A stretch of DNA of 64,000 nucleotides, from contig OY969903.1 of NCBI GenBank assembly GCA_963704405.1, positions 1,736,001-1,800,000 on the forward strand, given 5' to 3'. Source of the DNA: MFD01213-c1 sp963704405. Lineage in GTDB: Bacteria > Planctomycetota > Phycisphaerae > Tepidisphaerales > Tepidisphaeraceae. Under the pieces are notes generated by a model. That model made no database searches and was not told the DNA's origin. It saw only the letters and a list, made by a program, of their open reading frames with translations. Made by a program: the position numbers and the translations under genes. Positions 53,924 to 63,657 of this stretch are shown in pieces; position 1 is the stretch's first letter; each line of letters begins with the position of its first letter.

Positions 53924-56011
53924 ATGTCAGCCGTCGCCGTCACCAATCCTTTCTTCGCCAAGATCCACGAGAACCGCGGGATGATTTTCCCGGTGACGTT
54001 CATCGGGTTGCTTGCGGTGATCCTGGTGCCGCTGCCGACGCAGATTCTAGATCTGCTGCTGGTCTGCAACATCACGCTGAGCGTGATCGTGCTGGTGACG
54101 ACGATTTATGTGAAGAGCCCGCTGGAATTCGCGGTGTTTCCATCGTTGCTGCTCGCGATCACGCTGTTTCGCCTGGTGCTGAATGTCGCAACGACCCGGC
54201 TGATTCTCACGGGCGGCGGAGATACGCACGCCGCCGGTGACGTGGTGCAGGCGTTCAGCCTGTTTGTGACAGGCGGGTCGCTCGCGGTCGGGATCATCAT
54301 CTTCACGATCATTGTGGTGATTCAGTTTGTTGTGATCACCAAAGGCGCCACGCGCATCTCGGAAGTCGCGGCTCGATTCACGTTGGACGCCATGCCGGGT
54401 AAGCAGATGGCAATCGATGCTGATCTGAACGCCGGCACGATTACCGAGCCGCAGGCGCGCGAGCGGCGAGCGGCGATCTCGCAGGAAGCGGATTTTTACG
54501 GGGCCATGGACGGTGCTTCAAAGTTCGTGCGCGGCGACGCCGTTGCGGGCATTGTCATTACATTCGTCAATATCCTCGGCGGCATCTACGTGGGCATGGT
54601 CGAGCACAACATGGGCATCATGGATTGCCTTCAGGTGTATACAAAGCTCACCATTGGTGATGGATTGGTCAGCCAGATCCCCGCGTTTATCACGTCGCTG
54701 GGCGCCGGCCTGATCGTCACGCGGACGAGCAGCAAGAATGACCTCGGCAACGAAATGCTGGCGCAAGTTTTTTCCAAGCCTAAAGCGCTGATGATCGCCT
54801 CGGCGTTTCTGTTGCTGATGAGCATGACGGGGCTTCCGAAGTTTCCAGTGCTGGTGATGTGTGCGTGCTGCGGCGGGCTCGCGACGATCCTCACCCGCGG
54901 CGAGAACCGCGTCGCCAAGGCAAGCGCCGATAAGAAGACGGCAGACCTGACAAAGAAGGAACCGGAAAAGGTCGAGAAGCTTCTCGATGTGGACACGATG
55001 GAGCTGGAAGTGGGCTATGGCCTAGTGAAGCTCGTCGATGCGAGCAAAGGCGGCGATCTGCTCGACCGCATCAGCATGATCCGGCGGCAGACGGCGATGG
55101 ATCTTGGTGTGATCGTTCCACCAATCCGCATCCGCGACAACATGCAGCTCTCGGCGAATGACTACGTCGTCAAGATCAAAGGCCAGGCGATCGGCCGCGG
55201 CATTACGTATCCCGAACAATTCCTGGCGATGGACAACGGCGCCACCAGCGGCCCGATTCCGCACGCCGAGGCGACGACTGAACCGGCCTTTGGCCTGCCG
55301 GCGTACTGGATCAGCGAATCGCAGCGTTCGCAGGCGGAACTGCTTAATTACACCGTTGTGGAAGCGACAGCAGTGCTGGCGACGCATCTCACCGAGCTGA
55401 TCAAGTCGCATGCATACGAATTGCTCACGCGGCAGGAAACCAAGAATCTGGTCGACAATCTCAAGCTGCGCGTGCCGGCGTTGGTGGAAGAAGTAGTGCC
55501 GACGCTGATCAAGCCCGGCGAATTGCAGCGCGTCTGCCAGAACCTGCTTCGCGAGCGCGTGCCGGTTCGCGATCTGGAAACGATCCTTGAAACGCTCGGC
55601 GATTATTCGAGCCGCACCAAGGATCTTGATGTCCTTACCGAATATGTCCGCAACGCATTGGCTCGAACGATCTGCAAGCAGTACGTGGACGACAGCGATC
55701 GCCTCTGGTGCCTGACGCTCGATCCAACTCTGGAAGATTTAATCAACGGTCACCTGGAGCGCAGCGATCGCGGCACGACGAACACAATGCCGCCGGCGAC
55801 GAGCCAGCAGATTGTTCAGCAGATCGCCGCCAAGGCGACGGAACTGACACAGACAGGCCGCTCCGCCGTGCTGCTTTGCAGCCCGCAGGTGCGGTCGGCG
55901 GTACGAAAGATGATTGAAGTCAGCCTCCCGCACATTGCGGTGCTGGCGTACAACGAAGTTGTCCCGGAAGTGGCTGTTGAGGCCGTGGGACTGGTTGGAA
56001 TGAATGGGTAG
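53924..56011 (+). CDS. flhA: flagellar export apparatus protein FlhA
   Basis: FlhA is the main export-gate protein and uses proton motive force. The 695-residue product has about eight membrane helices in the first 330 residues. VTKGATRISEVAARFTLDAM, PGKQMAIDADLNAGTI and EADFYGAMDGASKFVRGDAV are the FHIPEP signature region. The C-terminal cytoplasmic domain (about 345-695) has MELEVGYGLVKLVDASKGGD and LLDRISMIRRQTAMDLGVIV, followed by the nonamer-ring domains. The start ATG is at 53924. It is the longest flagellar gene here without a frame break. Confidence 0.97.
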   Translation: MSAVAVTNPFFAKIHENRGMIFPVTFIGLLAVILVPLPTQILDLLLVCNITLSVIVLVTTIYVKSPLEFAVFPSLLLAITLFRLVLNVATTRLILTGGGDTHAAGDVVQAFSLFVTGGSLAVGIIIFTIIVVIQFVVITKGATRISEVAARFTLDAMPGKQMAIDADLNAGTITEPQARERRAAISQEADFYGAMDGASKFVRGDAVAGIVITFVNILGGIYVGMVEHNMGIMDCLQVYTKLTIGDGLVSQIPAFITSLGAGLIVTRTSSKNDLGNEMLAQVFSKPKALMIASAFLLLMSMTGLPKFPVLVMCACCGGLATILTRGENRVAKASADKKTADLTKKEPEKVEKLLDVDTMELEVGYGLVKLVDASKGGDLLDRISMIRRQTAMDLGVIVPPIRIRDNMQLSANDYVVKIKGQAIGRGITYPEQFLAMDNGATSGPIPHAEATTEPAFGLPAYWISESQRSQAELLNYTVVEATAVLATHLTELIKSHAYELLTRQETKNLVDNLKLRVPALVEEVVPTLIKPGELQRVCQNLLRERVPVRDLETILETLGDYSSRTKDLDVLTEYVRNALARTICKQYVDDSDRLWCLTLDPTLEDLINGHLERSDRGTTNTMPPATSQQIVQQIAAKATELTQTGRSAVLLCSPQVRSAVRKMIEVSLPHIAVLAYNEVVPEVAVEAVGLVGMNG

Positions 56012-56126
56012 CCGGTACGTGAAACGCGTAACGCGCAATGCGTGGCATGTAATTGAGCAGGCGATTGGGCTTGCTGGTTACGGGTTACGAAGTGCGAATT
56101 ACCAGTGACGTTCCGAAGGAACGACT
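56012..56126. repeat. word-like repetitive spacer between flhA and flhF
   Basis: Strings such as ACGTGAAACGCGTAACGCGC and GGTTACGGGTTACGAAG repeat short units (GTAACGCG, GGTTACG) in this 115-base spacer. GTGAAACGCGAACG near 39134 is similar. No hairpin with a T-run is seen, so it is unlikely to separate transcription of flhA and flhF. Confidence 0.45.
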
Positions 56127-57359
56127 ATGAATCTCCAAACGTTTAAAGCAGCGACGATGGCTGAAGCGCTGCAACAGGTCAAAACGGCCATGGGTCACGA
56201 TGCGGTGATCCTGCATACCAGAACCTATCAGCTTCGGCAGTGGCTGGGGCTCAAGCGGCGCGAGATGGTGGAAATCACCGCCGGTCGCGGGCTTAATACA
56301 GCGCGGCGGCCGCGGCAGATGCTGACGCAGATGCAGCCGGCGATGGGCGGGGCGGCGGGGGGGTATGGTCCCGGCTTCACACGCTCGGCAGTGCTCCCTT
56401 CAGCTCAACCAACCGTGCGCGGGCCGGTTGAAAACAGCCGCCAGCTCATGGAAACGCCGGCGGCGGGGAATGCCATGATGCTGGGCATCACGCAGGAGAT
56501 GACGCAGCTCAAGCAGATGGTGAAGGATTTGCTGAAGGAGCAGCGACAGTCGCTTACGCCGCAGGTTCCTGAGGAATTATTTGAATATTACCTGCAGCTC
56601 ATCCAGAACCAGGTGGCGGATGAACTGGCGAAGGACATTGTGAAATGCCTGCAGCGCGATATCCGGCCGGAGTATCTTTCGCAAGGGCAGTATGTCCGCG
56701 AGAAACTCGCCGAACATATTGAACGGATGATCCCGACATCAGGGCCAATCCTGAGGAAAAAATCGGTTGGACCGCACGTTGTGGCGCTGATCGGGCCGAC
56801 CGGTGTGGGCAAGACAACAACGCTGGCAAAGCTTGCGGCCAATTTGAAGCTGCGGGAAAAGCATCGTGTCGGGTTGATCACGCTGGATACGTACCGCATC
56901 GCCGCGGTCGATCAGCTCAAGCGCTATGCCGACATCATCGGTGCGCCGCTGCGGGTGGTCGGCAACGCCGATGAGCTTCGCGATGCGATGAAATCGATGG
57001 CGGATTTGGATTTCGTGCTGATCGATACCGCGGGCCGCAGCCCGAAGGACGCCATGAAACTGAATGAGCTGCGCGGCCTGCTCGCGACGATTGAGCCGGA
57101 TGAAGTGCACTTGGTTATTTCCAGCACCGCGGGCCAGAGCTGTGTCGAACTCGCGATTCAGAAGTTCAGCGAGGTGCGCGTCGACAAGATCATCTTCACC
57201 AAGCTCGATGAAGCGGCGAACGTTGGTGTGCTGCTCAACATCTGCCACAAGGTGAACAAGAGCCTTTCGTACATGACGACCGGCCAGGACGTTCCGGACG
57301 ACATTGAAGAATGCCGCGGCAAGCGGCTGGCGCAGATGATCCTTGGAAATGGAATGTAG
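56127..57359 (+). CDS. flhF: flagellar biosynthesis GTPase FlhF
   Basis: FlhF is an SRP-type GTPase that places flagella at the cell pole. The 410-residue protein begins MNLQTFKAATMAEALQQVKT, the family N-terminus. A variable linker runs to about 145, and the N domain follows. The G domain starts with the P-loop VALIGPTGVGKTTTLAKLAA (223-230 core). GLITLDTYRIAAVDQLKRYA, DFVLIDTAGRSPKDAMKLNE and IIFTKLDEAANVGVLLNICH complete it. flhG starts 84 bases after it. Confidence 0.96.
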   Translation: MNLQTFKAATMAEALQQVKTAMGHDAVILHTRTYQLRQWLGLKRREMVEITAGRGLNTARRPRQMLTQMQPAMGGAAGGYGPGFTRSAVLPSAQPTVRGPVENSRQLMETPAAGNAMMLGITQEMTQLKQMVKDLLKEQRQSLTPQVPEELFEYYLQLIQNQVADELAKDIVKCLQRDIRPEYLSQGQYVREKLAEHIERMIPTSGPILRKKSVGPHVVALIGPTGVGKTTTLAKLAANLKLREKHRVGLITLDTYRIAAVDQLKRYADIIGAPLRVVGNADELRDAMKSMADLDFVLIDTAGRSPKDAMKLNELRGLLATIEPDEVHLVISSTAGQSCVELAIQKFSEVRVDKIIFTKLDEAANVGVLLNICHKVNKSLSYMTTGQDVPDDIEECRGKRLAQMILGNGM

Positions 57360-57443
57360 AGCCTTGGATTTTGGAATTGGTGCGATGAAGGCGATCGATC
57401 CTGAAAATGGAAGACGCGAGTAAACGCAGAACGGAAGAACCTC

Positions 57444-58298
57444 ATGACCCTCCTCTACGACCAGGCCGCCTCGCTCCGATCCCTTGCCCGCGCTCGGCCG
57501 CGGGCCAGCGTCATTGCGATCACCAGCGGCAAAGGCGGCGTCGGCAAGAGCAATATCGCCGTGAACCTCGCGATTCAGTTCGCCGGCGCGGGCAAAGATG
57601 TTGTCCTGCTCGATGCTGATCTTGGGCTGGCGAATGCGGATGTGCTGTGCAATGTCGATCTGCATGCAAACCTTTCGCACGTCATCGCCCGCAAAAAAGA
57701 ACTTCGTGATGTACTCACGCCCGCGCCCGGTGGCTTCCGGCTGATCGGCGGCGCATCGGGCCTGGCCCGCATGGCGGACCTGAGTGATGAAGACCGCCAA
57801 CGGCTCGTGTCGGCGCTGGTAGAACTGGAAGAGCAGACAGATGTGATCCTGATCGATACCGGGGCAGGCATCAGCCCGAATGTTTTGAGCTTTACTCGGG
57901 CGGCGGATCACGTGCTGGTAGTGACAACGCCCGAGCCGACGGCAATTACGGATGCGTATGCGGTGATTAAGGTTGTCAGCCGCGAATCGAACGATCGGCG
58001 GATCAGCCTGCTGGTGAACCAAGTTCGCTCGAGCATGGAAGCGCGAGTGGTGTATGAGCGGATTTCCAAAGTAGCCAAGCAGTTTCTTGGCGTGACCGTG
58101 CTTGACGCGGGGTTCATGGTTGCGGATGAACAAGTGTCTCTGGCAGTGCGCCGCCGAACGCCGTTTTTGATCAGCAACCCGCGATGTCCTGCCGCCCTGT
58201 GTATCAGCCAGCTTGCGATGCGGCTGGAACAGGGCGTCGCGCCAAAGCTCGATTCAGCAGGTTTTTTTAATCGCATGAGTCAGTGGTTTCGCAAGTAA
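57444..58298 (+). CDS. flhG: flagellar number regulator FlhG (MinD-like ATPase)
   Basis: FlhG limits flagellar number by antagonising FlhF. The deviant Walker A SGKGGVGKSNIAVNLAIQFA is at about 28-47, VVLLDADLGLANADVL follows, and DVILIDTGAGISPNVLSF is the Walker B region. The N-terminal DQAASLRSLAR (about 6-16) fits the DQAxxLR FlhF-activating motif known in FlhG. The C-terminal amphipathic helix (GFFNRMSQWFRK) could bind membrane. The 284-residue length is normal. Confidence 0.95.
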   Translation: MTLLYDQAASLRSLARARPRASVIAITSGKGGVGKSNIAVNLAIQFAGAGKDVVLLDADLGLANADVLCNVDLHANLSHVIARKKELRDVLTPAPGGFRLIGGASGLARMADLSDEDRQRLVSALVELEEQTDVILIDTGAGISPNVLSFTRAADHVLVVTTPEPTAITDAYAVIKVVSRESNDRRISLLVNQVRSSMEARVVYERISKVAKQFLGVTVLDAGFMVADEQVSLAVRRRTPFLISNPRCPAALCISQLAMRLEQGVAPKLDSAGFFNRMSQWFRK

Positions 58299-58344
58299 GG
58301 CATGATTGAATGATGGCGCAAAACCTGAAAGGGCACATCCTTTC

Positions 58345-58623
58345 ATGGAATCGCATCATCAGGCAGTCACGATTGTTATGGCCCAACGCCTCGCCGCCGT
58401 CATGGGATTGATCGCTTTCGCTTTATGCCTCGTCGTTGGTGGCATACAAGCGGGCAATCCATTCGGCACTACCATCATCCGGGCCCTGTTTGCTATGCTG
58501 GGAACGTTCGTGATCGGATTGATCGTAGGGACCATGGGCCAGAAGATGATCGATGAGAATATTAAGACGGCGAAAGAAAAATTATCGGATTTAGGAACGA
58601 AAGAAGCCGGTAGCGACCGATAA
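58345..58623 (+). CDS. small two-helix membrane protein between flhG and whiG
   Basis: From ATG 58345 (MESHHQAVTIVMAQRLAAVM) the 92-residue product has two predicted helices (about 10-32 and 38-64). GTMGQKMIDENIKTAKEKLS forms a charged helical tail. I know no family. The upstream start at 58306 is also open and adds 13 residues. Its place between flhG and whiG on the same strand, 46 bases after flhG, suggests a flagellar role. Confidence 0.6.
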   Translation: MESHHQAVTIVMAQRLAAVMGLIAFALCLVVGGIQAGNPFGTTIIRALFAMLGTFVIGLIVGTMGQKMIDENIKTAKEKLSDLGTKEAGSDR

Positions 58624-58786
58624 CAGAAAGTGGTTGAGTTTCATCATGTCGGTAATTGCTGAGATGCGCCGTGAATGCGACGTTCCGTCGCTCTTGCGAT
58701 GGCTCAGAACCGAGGGATGATTCGAATCCACCGAACCAACGGATTGGAACAGCAGGTAACCACCAGCCCAAGGATTGGGAGGATTT

Positions 58787-59605
58787 ATGGCCAAGACAGC
58801 GATGATGGCAGCCCCAGTGAAACTGACTGCCAAGCGGGATATCAAAGAAGTCTGGATCGATTACAAGAAGAATAAAACCGAAGCCCTTCGGAACATCCTG
58901 ATGGAGAATTATCTCCATCTCGTTCGGTACAACGCCGAGCGCATTCACGTCAAACTGCCTGATGAAGTGGAGCTGGATGACCTGATGTCAGCCGGCATCT
59001 TCGGGCTCATGGATGCGATCAACGCGTTTGACCTTGAGCGCGGTGTCAAGTTTGAAACCTACTGCGCGCCTCGCATCCGCGGCGCGATCCTGGATGAGCT
59101 CCGCTCGATGGACTGGGTGCCGCGCCTGGTGCGTTCTCGCGCTCACAAGCTCGACGGCGCAACCAAGCAGCTTGAAGTGGAACTGGGCCGCGCTCCGACC
59201 AATGAGGAAGTCGCCAAGCGCCTGAAGGTGTCGATGGGCGAGTACGAGAAGATGGCGAAGGATGCGAGTGCGGTGGGGTTGGTATCGCTCAGCCGCAAGT
59301 GGTTTGAGACCGATTCGAATAAAGATGTTCGCGAAATCGATATTCTGGAAGATAAGCGCGGCGCTGATCCGGTGCGCGAAATTCAGCGCAAGGATCTGAA
59401 GGAACTGATCACCAAGGGCCTCAGCCGGGCCGAGCGGCTCATCATCATCCTGTACTATTTTGAAGAGATGACGATGAAGGAAATCGGTTCGACGCTGGAC
59501 CTGAGCGAAAGCCGTGTGAGCCAGATGCACAGCAGCATCCTCGCCCGCCTTAAGGCGCAGATGGCCGACCGGAAAAAGGAATTCCATCAGGCGGCGGCGG
59601 TATAA
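58787..59605 (+). CDS. FliA/WhiG-type flagellar sigma factor (sigma28)
   Basis: This group-3 sigma factor directs late flagellar transcription. GGGAGG fixes ATG 58787 (272 residues). Region 2: ENYLHLVRYNAERIHVKLPD, LDDLMSAGIFGLMDAINAFD, GVKFETYCAPRIRGAILDEL. The RSMDWVPRLVR right after it is the FliA/WhiG hallmark. Region 3 has LEVELGRAPTNEEVAKRLKV and region 4 has LSRAERLIIILYYFEEMTMK, then EIGSTLDLSESRVSQMHSSI. No FlgM anti-sigma gene is adjacent. Confidence 0.95.
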   Translation: MAKTAMMAAPVKLTAKRDIKEVWIDYKKNKTEALRNILMENYLHLVRYNAERIHVKLPDEVELDDLMSAGIFGLMDAINAFDLERGVKFETYCAPRIRGAILDELRSMDWVPRLVRSRAHKLDGATKQLEVELGRAPTNEEVAKRLKVSMGEYEKMAKDASAVGLVSLSRKWFETDSNKDVREIDILEDKRGADPVREIQRKDLKELITKGLSRAERLIIILYYFEEMTMKEIGSTLDLSESRVSQMHSSILARLKAQMADRKKEFHQAAAV

Positions 59606-59629
59606 ATTTGCGGGTATAACATCCCGCCC

Positions 59630-61930
59630 ATGCCCATTACTCCGAGCATCTGGCCCGGCTTTCATCTTCATCGCATGAGGCGCATCATATCGCTTCGTGC
59701 GCCAATCCCTGCTTTCATCGAGCACATCGAAGGGCGCCTGCTGTTCGCCAATTTCAATGTCTTCAGCGCTATCCCTTCCACCGGCGATTCGCCTTCCAAT
59801 AACTGGAACAACCCGGCCTGCTGGACGTTTGGGATTCCGCCGAATCTGACTCATCAGGTTCCGGATTCCACTTCCGCCGTCTTCATTACCAATAGCCAGA
59901 CCGCCGCGATTGATTCCGCTGTCCCGCCGGCCGCCGTTGTATTTGTTGGCCAGGGGACTGGTGACGGAACGGTTAATGTCTTGCCTGGCGCTGCGCTGGC
60001 GGTCAACGCGGTATCTCTTGGCCGCGATTCCTATCGCAATGGGCTTTGGTATCAGACGGGGGGAACGATCACAGCTGATTTCGAACTTGGTAACGAACCG
60101 GGCTCGCGCGGTGAAGTCGTTCTGAAAGGCGGCGAGATCGATGCAAAAGCTGTTCGCATCGGTAACGGCGGCATCGGCAATTTCACGGTGGCGGGGGGGT
60201 CGCTTCATGCCGACACGCTGAAGATCGGAATCGCCGGCAAAGGGGACTATTCATATCTGAACATGGTGGGCGGTTCTGTAATCGCCGGCGATGTGAATGT
60301 CGGATCAGCCGAGACGGGAACGGCCGGCCTGCTGAAAGTCGCCGCGAAAGGAAACTTACACTGGGGCGGAAAGTTGATCGTGTCCGGGGCAGGCAGCACG
60401 CTGGACATTCAGGACAATGGCCCCGATCTCACATGGGATGCTGCCGGCGCAACGATCGCATTAGCGATCGGAGCAAGAGCGCTCGCCGGTACGCTGGAAT
60501 TTGAACTTACGCCGGCCAGTGCGAAATCGCCTGCCGCGATTCGAAAAATTAACCTCGAGAACGGTTTGCTTCGCCTGGGCGAGAATTCATCTCTGGTCAT
60601 TGACGCATCGAAGTTCAATTCCGTCTCTACCGACAAGCGCCAAACCTACACGCTGCTTACTTTCGGCGGATATGCGGATGCCCATCACACCTTCACCCAC
60701 GTAGAGATGCGCGGTCTTCAGGGAAGGACCGCCGCCGTGAACTATGGCGAAACATCCATCACCCTCACCATCGAGCCGGGAACCGCGGCCAAGGGTGATG
60801 TCCTGGTCACTGATGTCGGAATGGTTACGGACAAACTGATCGAGCCAACCGTCAATTACACCTATGCCCCCAAGTTCATGTACGACGAAACGGAAGGTCT
60901 TTACAAAGTCTGGACGTCATACAACGTCCTCGGCACCGACGGCGACCACATCGGCTATAAGCAATACCCTTCGATCGAAGGCCTGGTCCACGCTCCGACA
61001 AGAATCGCAATGAACCCCAGTAATGACTCATCGTTCTTCGATGGCTGGGACGCCGCCGATCCAACTGTTTATCGCGACGATGCTCAAACTTTTCATCTTG
61101 CCTACAGCGGTAATCGGTGGAAAAGCGTTATCGTTGATGGCTCATCGTATGATCTTGGGGCAACGCGCATTGGCACCGCCACCTCAAAGGACGGCGGCAG
61201 AACCTTCCATCCCGATTATCACCAGGGTGGCTTCAACACCGATTCCACCGGCGCCGGCCTGCAATTAGACACACACACATTTGGCGCTTTAATTAACGTC
61301 GGCGCAGACTACGTTCACCCCGGCGACAAGGGCAACAATCCTCCCGGCGGCTATGGCGCCGGCCAGCCCGCCGTTGCGCTTGGGCCCGGTGGTCGGTGGT
61401 ACATGATCTTTACTTACGGGCCGATCTATCAAGCCGTCGCATCGAAGAAGGAATTGGAGATCGTTATCTCCTCCCCCAGCCCCGATTTCACAAATCCAAC
61501 ACTTGTAACAAAGCTGACCGTCCGTGGCCCCCAAAATCCCATGCTCACGGTGACCGACGATCTCGTCTACGATCCCGGGAAACACGAGTTTGCGATTATC
61601 TCCCAGGGGTCCTTCGGCGACGAAAACCTGAATCAGGCGAACTTGGAATATTTTTCGGATGACTGGACCTACCTGCGAACCGAAAATCTTTCCGCCGCCA
61701 ATTTAGGTTTCCGTTTTTACGAAGGCATCGGCCTGCTCACTAACTCCCAGGGCCAAATTCTTTTCCCAAATTTCTATTCCCTTACTGCCGTCACCATCTC
61801 TCCCAGCGGGCCGGTTTACGGCAACCTGAATTACCTTACCGCCACTGGAACGCTCAATACCACAGGCCCTACGCGAGCCACTCTCAACAGCACGCTCCAA
61901 TCCCGCACCCGCACAAAAACTCAGCCATGA
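59630..61930 (+). CDS. large surface protein: planctomycete targeting motif, beta-solenoid repeats and a propeller-like C-terminal half
   Basis: The N-terminus has RRIISLRAPIPAFIEHIEGR then LLFA (about 17-40), resembling the LEPR-XLL/EGRLLF targeting motif of planctomycete exported proteins. Residues about 45-260 contain repeats like GGTITADFELGNEPGSRGEV, GGEIDAKAVRIGNGGIGNFT and GGSLHADTLKIGIAGKGDYS. These match PEP-CTERM-associated beta-solenoid repeats. From about 385, APKFMYDETEGLYKVWTSYN and GWDAADPTVYRDDAQTFHLA look like a GH43/GH32-type five-blade propeller. Catalytic residues cannot be assigned. The length is 766 residues. It lies 24 bases after whiG. Confidence 0.75.
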   Translation: MPITPSIWPGFHLHRMRRIISLRAPIPAFIEHIEGRLLFANFNVFSAIPSTGDSPSNNWNNPACWTFGIPPNLTHQVPDSTSAVFITNSQTAAIDSAVPPAAVVFVGQGTGDGTVNVLPGAALAVNAVSLGRDSYRNGLWYQTGGTITADFELGNEPGSRGEVVLKGGEIDAKAVRIGNGGIGNFTVAGGSLHADTLKIGIAGKGDYSYLNMVGGSVIAGDVNVGSAETGTAGLLKVAAKGNLHWGGKLIVSGAGSTLDIQDNGPDLTWDAAGATIALAIGARALAGTLEFELTPASAKSPAAIRKINLENGLLRLGENSSLVIDASKFNSVSTDKRQTYTLLTFGGYADAHHTFTHVEMRGLQGRTAAVNYGETSITLTIEPGTAAKGDVLVTDVGMVTDKLIEPTVNYTYAPKFMYDETEGLYKVWTSYNVLGTDGDHIGYKQYPSIEGLVHAPTRIAMNPSNDSSFFDGWDAADPTVYRDDAQTFHLAYSGNRWKSVIVDGSSYDLGATRIGTATSKDGGRTFHPDYHQGGFNTDSTGAGLQLDTHTFGALINVGADYVHPGDKGNNPPGGYGAGQPAVALGPGGRWYMIFTYGPIYQAVASKKELEIVISSPSPDFTNPTLVTKLTVRGPQNPMLTVTDDLVYDPGKHEFAIISQGSFGDENLNQANLEYFSDDWTYLRTENLSAANLGFRFYEGIGLLTNSQGQILFPNFYSLTAVTISPSGPVYGNLNYLTATGTLNTTGPTRATLNSTLQSRTRTKTQP

Positions 61931-62262
61931 AAAAAATCCTGCTCTTCCGGCAGTGGCGCCTGGCGGGGCATTTTCTCCTCCCAGGGCAAAATATTTTTCT
62001 CAAAGTTTTACCTTGCAGATGCCCGATCAGAAGGCTAACATTACTCCAAACAAACACTGAACAAGGGCGGTCTGGTGACTTCCGTCAAGTTCAGTCGCGG
62101 GTGTGCGGGAGAGAACACTCCCCCTGGCCGAATCTTCGGACTCGGCATCACGGATATGGATGCACGGCCCGTCCCAAGTCACCATCGCGATGGTTTATTC
62201 GTCCTTACGAAGCAAACCATCACAAACGCCGGCTGACAAACATACCCGGCAAAGGATCTATC
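61931..62262. other. intergenic region upstream of recA
   Basis: These 332 bases stay open in the recA frame but code for nothing protein-like. I looked for LexA boxes of the E. coli (CTGT-N8-ACAG) and Gram-positive (GAAC-N4-GTTC) types and found none. Half-site-like GAACA words occur at about 62057 and 62112. AAAGGATC before ATG 62263 is the ribosome binding site. Confidence 0.4.
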
Positions 62263-63387
62263 ATGGCCCGGTCCGACAAAGGGGACTCCAAAAAGTCCGC
62301 GCAAGAATCCGTCACTGTTCGCGATGGGGTGATCATTCGTGATCCCGCCCGCGATTCCGCTCTTTCCCGCGCTGTTCAACAAATTGAAAAGCAGTTCGGC
62401 AAGGGAGCTGTCATGAAGCTGGATGGAGACATCCGAGCCACCGTTGATGGCATTCCGACCGGGTCGCTTTCGCTTGATATCGCGCTCGGTGGGGTGGGTG
62501 TGCCGCGCGGCCGCGTGCTTGAAATCTTCGGGCCGGAATCTTCGGGTAAAACAACCCTCACCCTTCATATCATCGCCAGTTGCCAGAAGCTCGGCGGCGT
62601 GGCCGCGTTTATCGACGCGGAACATGCCCTGGACCCTTCCTGGGCCAAGCGGCTGGGTGTTCGCCTGGATGACCTGATGGTTTCCCAGCCCGATACCGGC
62701 GAGCAAGCCTTGGAAATCTGCGAACTGCTCGTCCGCTCCAATGCGGTGGATGTCATCGTGATCGACTCGGTTGCGGCCCTGATCCCGCGGGCCGAAATCG
62801 AAGGCGAAATGGGCGACAGCCACGTCGGTTTGCAGGCTCGGCTGATGAGCCAGGCGCTTCGCAAGCTTACCGGCGCGATTAACAAGAGCCGCTGCACGGT
62901 CATCTTCATCAACCAGATCCGCGAAAAGATCGGTGTGATGTTCGGCAACCCCGAAACCACGCCCGGCGGTCGCGCGCTGAAGTTTTATGCATCTGTGCGT
63001 ATTGACGTCCGCCGAACGCAGACCATTAAGGAAGGGGATGTTTCCATTGGTTCCCGCACCCGCGCCCGCGTGGTGAAGAACAAGATCGCTCCGCCTTTCC
63101 GCGATGCTGAATTTGACATCATGTTCGACCGCGGCATCAGCTATGAAGGCGATTTAGTGGATCTTGCGGCGATGGGAAATGTGGTTGAGAAAAGTGGTGC
63201 CTGGTACACCTATAAGGGCACGCGGCTGGGGCAAGGCCGGGAAAATGCCAAGCAATTTCTTCAGGATAATAAGGATTTAGCCGAAGAAATTCGGCAGGCC
63301 GTCTTGCAAAGCAAGGGCCTGGTCGATGCCAAACGAGCGTCCGAACCCGCCTCTTCAGCGAGCGAATTGGAGGAGGCGACTGCCTAG
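62263..63387 (+). CDS. recA: recombinase RecA
   Basis: RecA forms filaments on single-stranded DNA for strand exchange. The 374-residue protein starts MARSDKGDSKKSAQESVTVR; a 112-codon upstream extension is rejected as non-RecA. ALSRAVQQIEKQFGKGAVMK, LDIALGGVGVPRGRVLEIFG, Walker A GPESSGKTTL (90-99), VIVIDSVAALIPRAEIEGEM, QALRKLTGAINKSRCTVIFI and NQIREKIGVMFGNPETTPGG are all canonical. The N-terminal 30 residues and acidic tail are variable. A terminator-like hairpin follows. Confidence 0.98.
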   Translation: MARSDKGDSKKSAQESVTVRDGVIIRDPARDSALSRAVQQIEKQFGKGAVMKLDGDIRATVDGIPTGSLSLDIALGGVGVPRGRVLEIFGPESSGKTTLTLHIIASCQKLGGVAAFIDAEHALDPSWAKRLGVRLDDLMVSQPDTGEQALEICELLVRSNAVDVIVIDSVAALIPRAEIEGEMGDSHVGLQARLMSQALRKLTGAINKSRCTVIFINQIREKIGVMFGNPETTPGGRALKFYASVRIDVRRTQTIKEGDVSIGSRTRARVVKNKIAPPFRDAEFDIMFDRGISYEGDLVDLAAMGNVVEKSGAWYTYKGTRLGQGRENAKQFLQDNKDLAEEIRQAVLQSKGLVDAKRASEPASSASELEEATA

Positions 63388-63413
63388 AAAACGGGCGAAT
63401 CACAGTACTGTCG

Positions 63414-63473
63414 CGAGCCGTTCGCACAGGTTGCTGCCACCGCCTTGGTGGCAGTGCCGGTGTGAACGGCTCG
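63414..63473 (+). terminator. long two-part hairpin after recA
   Basis: CGAGCCGTTCGCAC (from 63414) pairs with GTGTGAACGGCTCG (to 63473) with one G-U pair. An inner stem CTGCCACC/TGGTGGCAG caps it. A weak TCTCGTTTG tail follows. It lies 26 bases after the recA stop, consistent with a terminator. Confidence 0.65.
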
Positions 63474-63657
63474 TCTCGTTTGGGCCTGCAACGACGCTAA
63501 CATTCGATCCGCCCGCTGGTTCGGGCAAATATGCCGGGCAGATTGCTGCTTCAAATGGCAGGGCTCGGCAGCCGGTATGCGGATTGTTATTGAAACCCGG
63601 CCATAAGCGCTCTCGGGCTGAGCGCCTGGTGTTTCCGGGTTAACGTCGGGGTTGCGA

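Noticed and set aside
56739..58133. 464-codon open frame on minus, antisense to flhF and flhG
   Set aside because: It mirrors the codon positions of two certain genes in GC-rich DNA; the product is His/Arg/Gln-rich without any fold signature.
58714..58730. tRNA T-arm-like string GGGATGATTCGAATCCA upstream of whiG
   Set aside because: No acceptor, D or anticodon arms can be built around it.
61931..62262. Possible SOS box upstream of recA
   Set aside because: Only isolated GAACA half-sites; no paired site of either major LexA type.
62263..62823. Long minus frame inside recA (62179-62823)
   Set aside because: Antisense shadow of a highly conserved gene.
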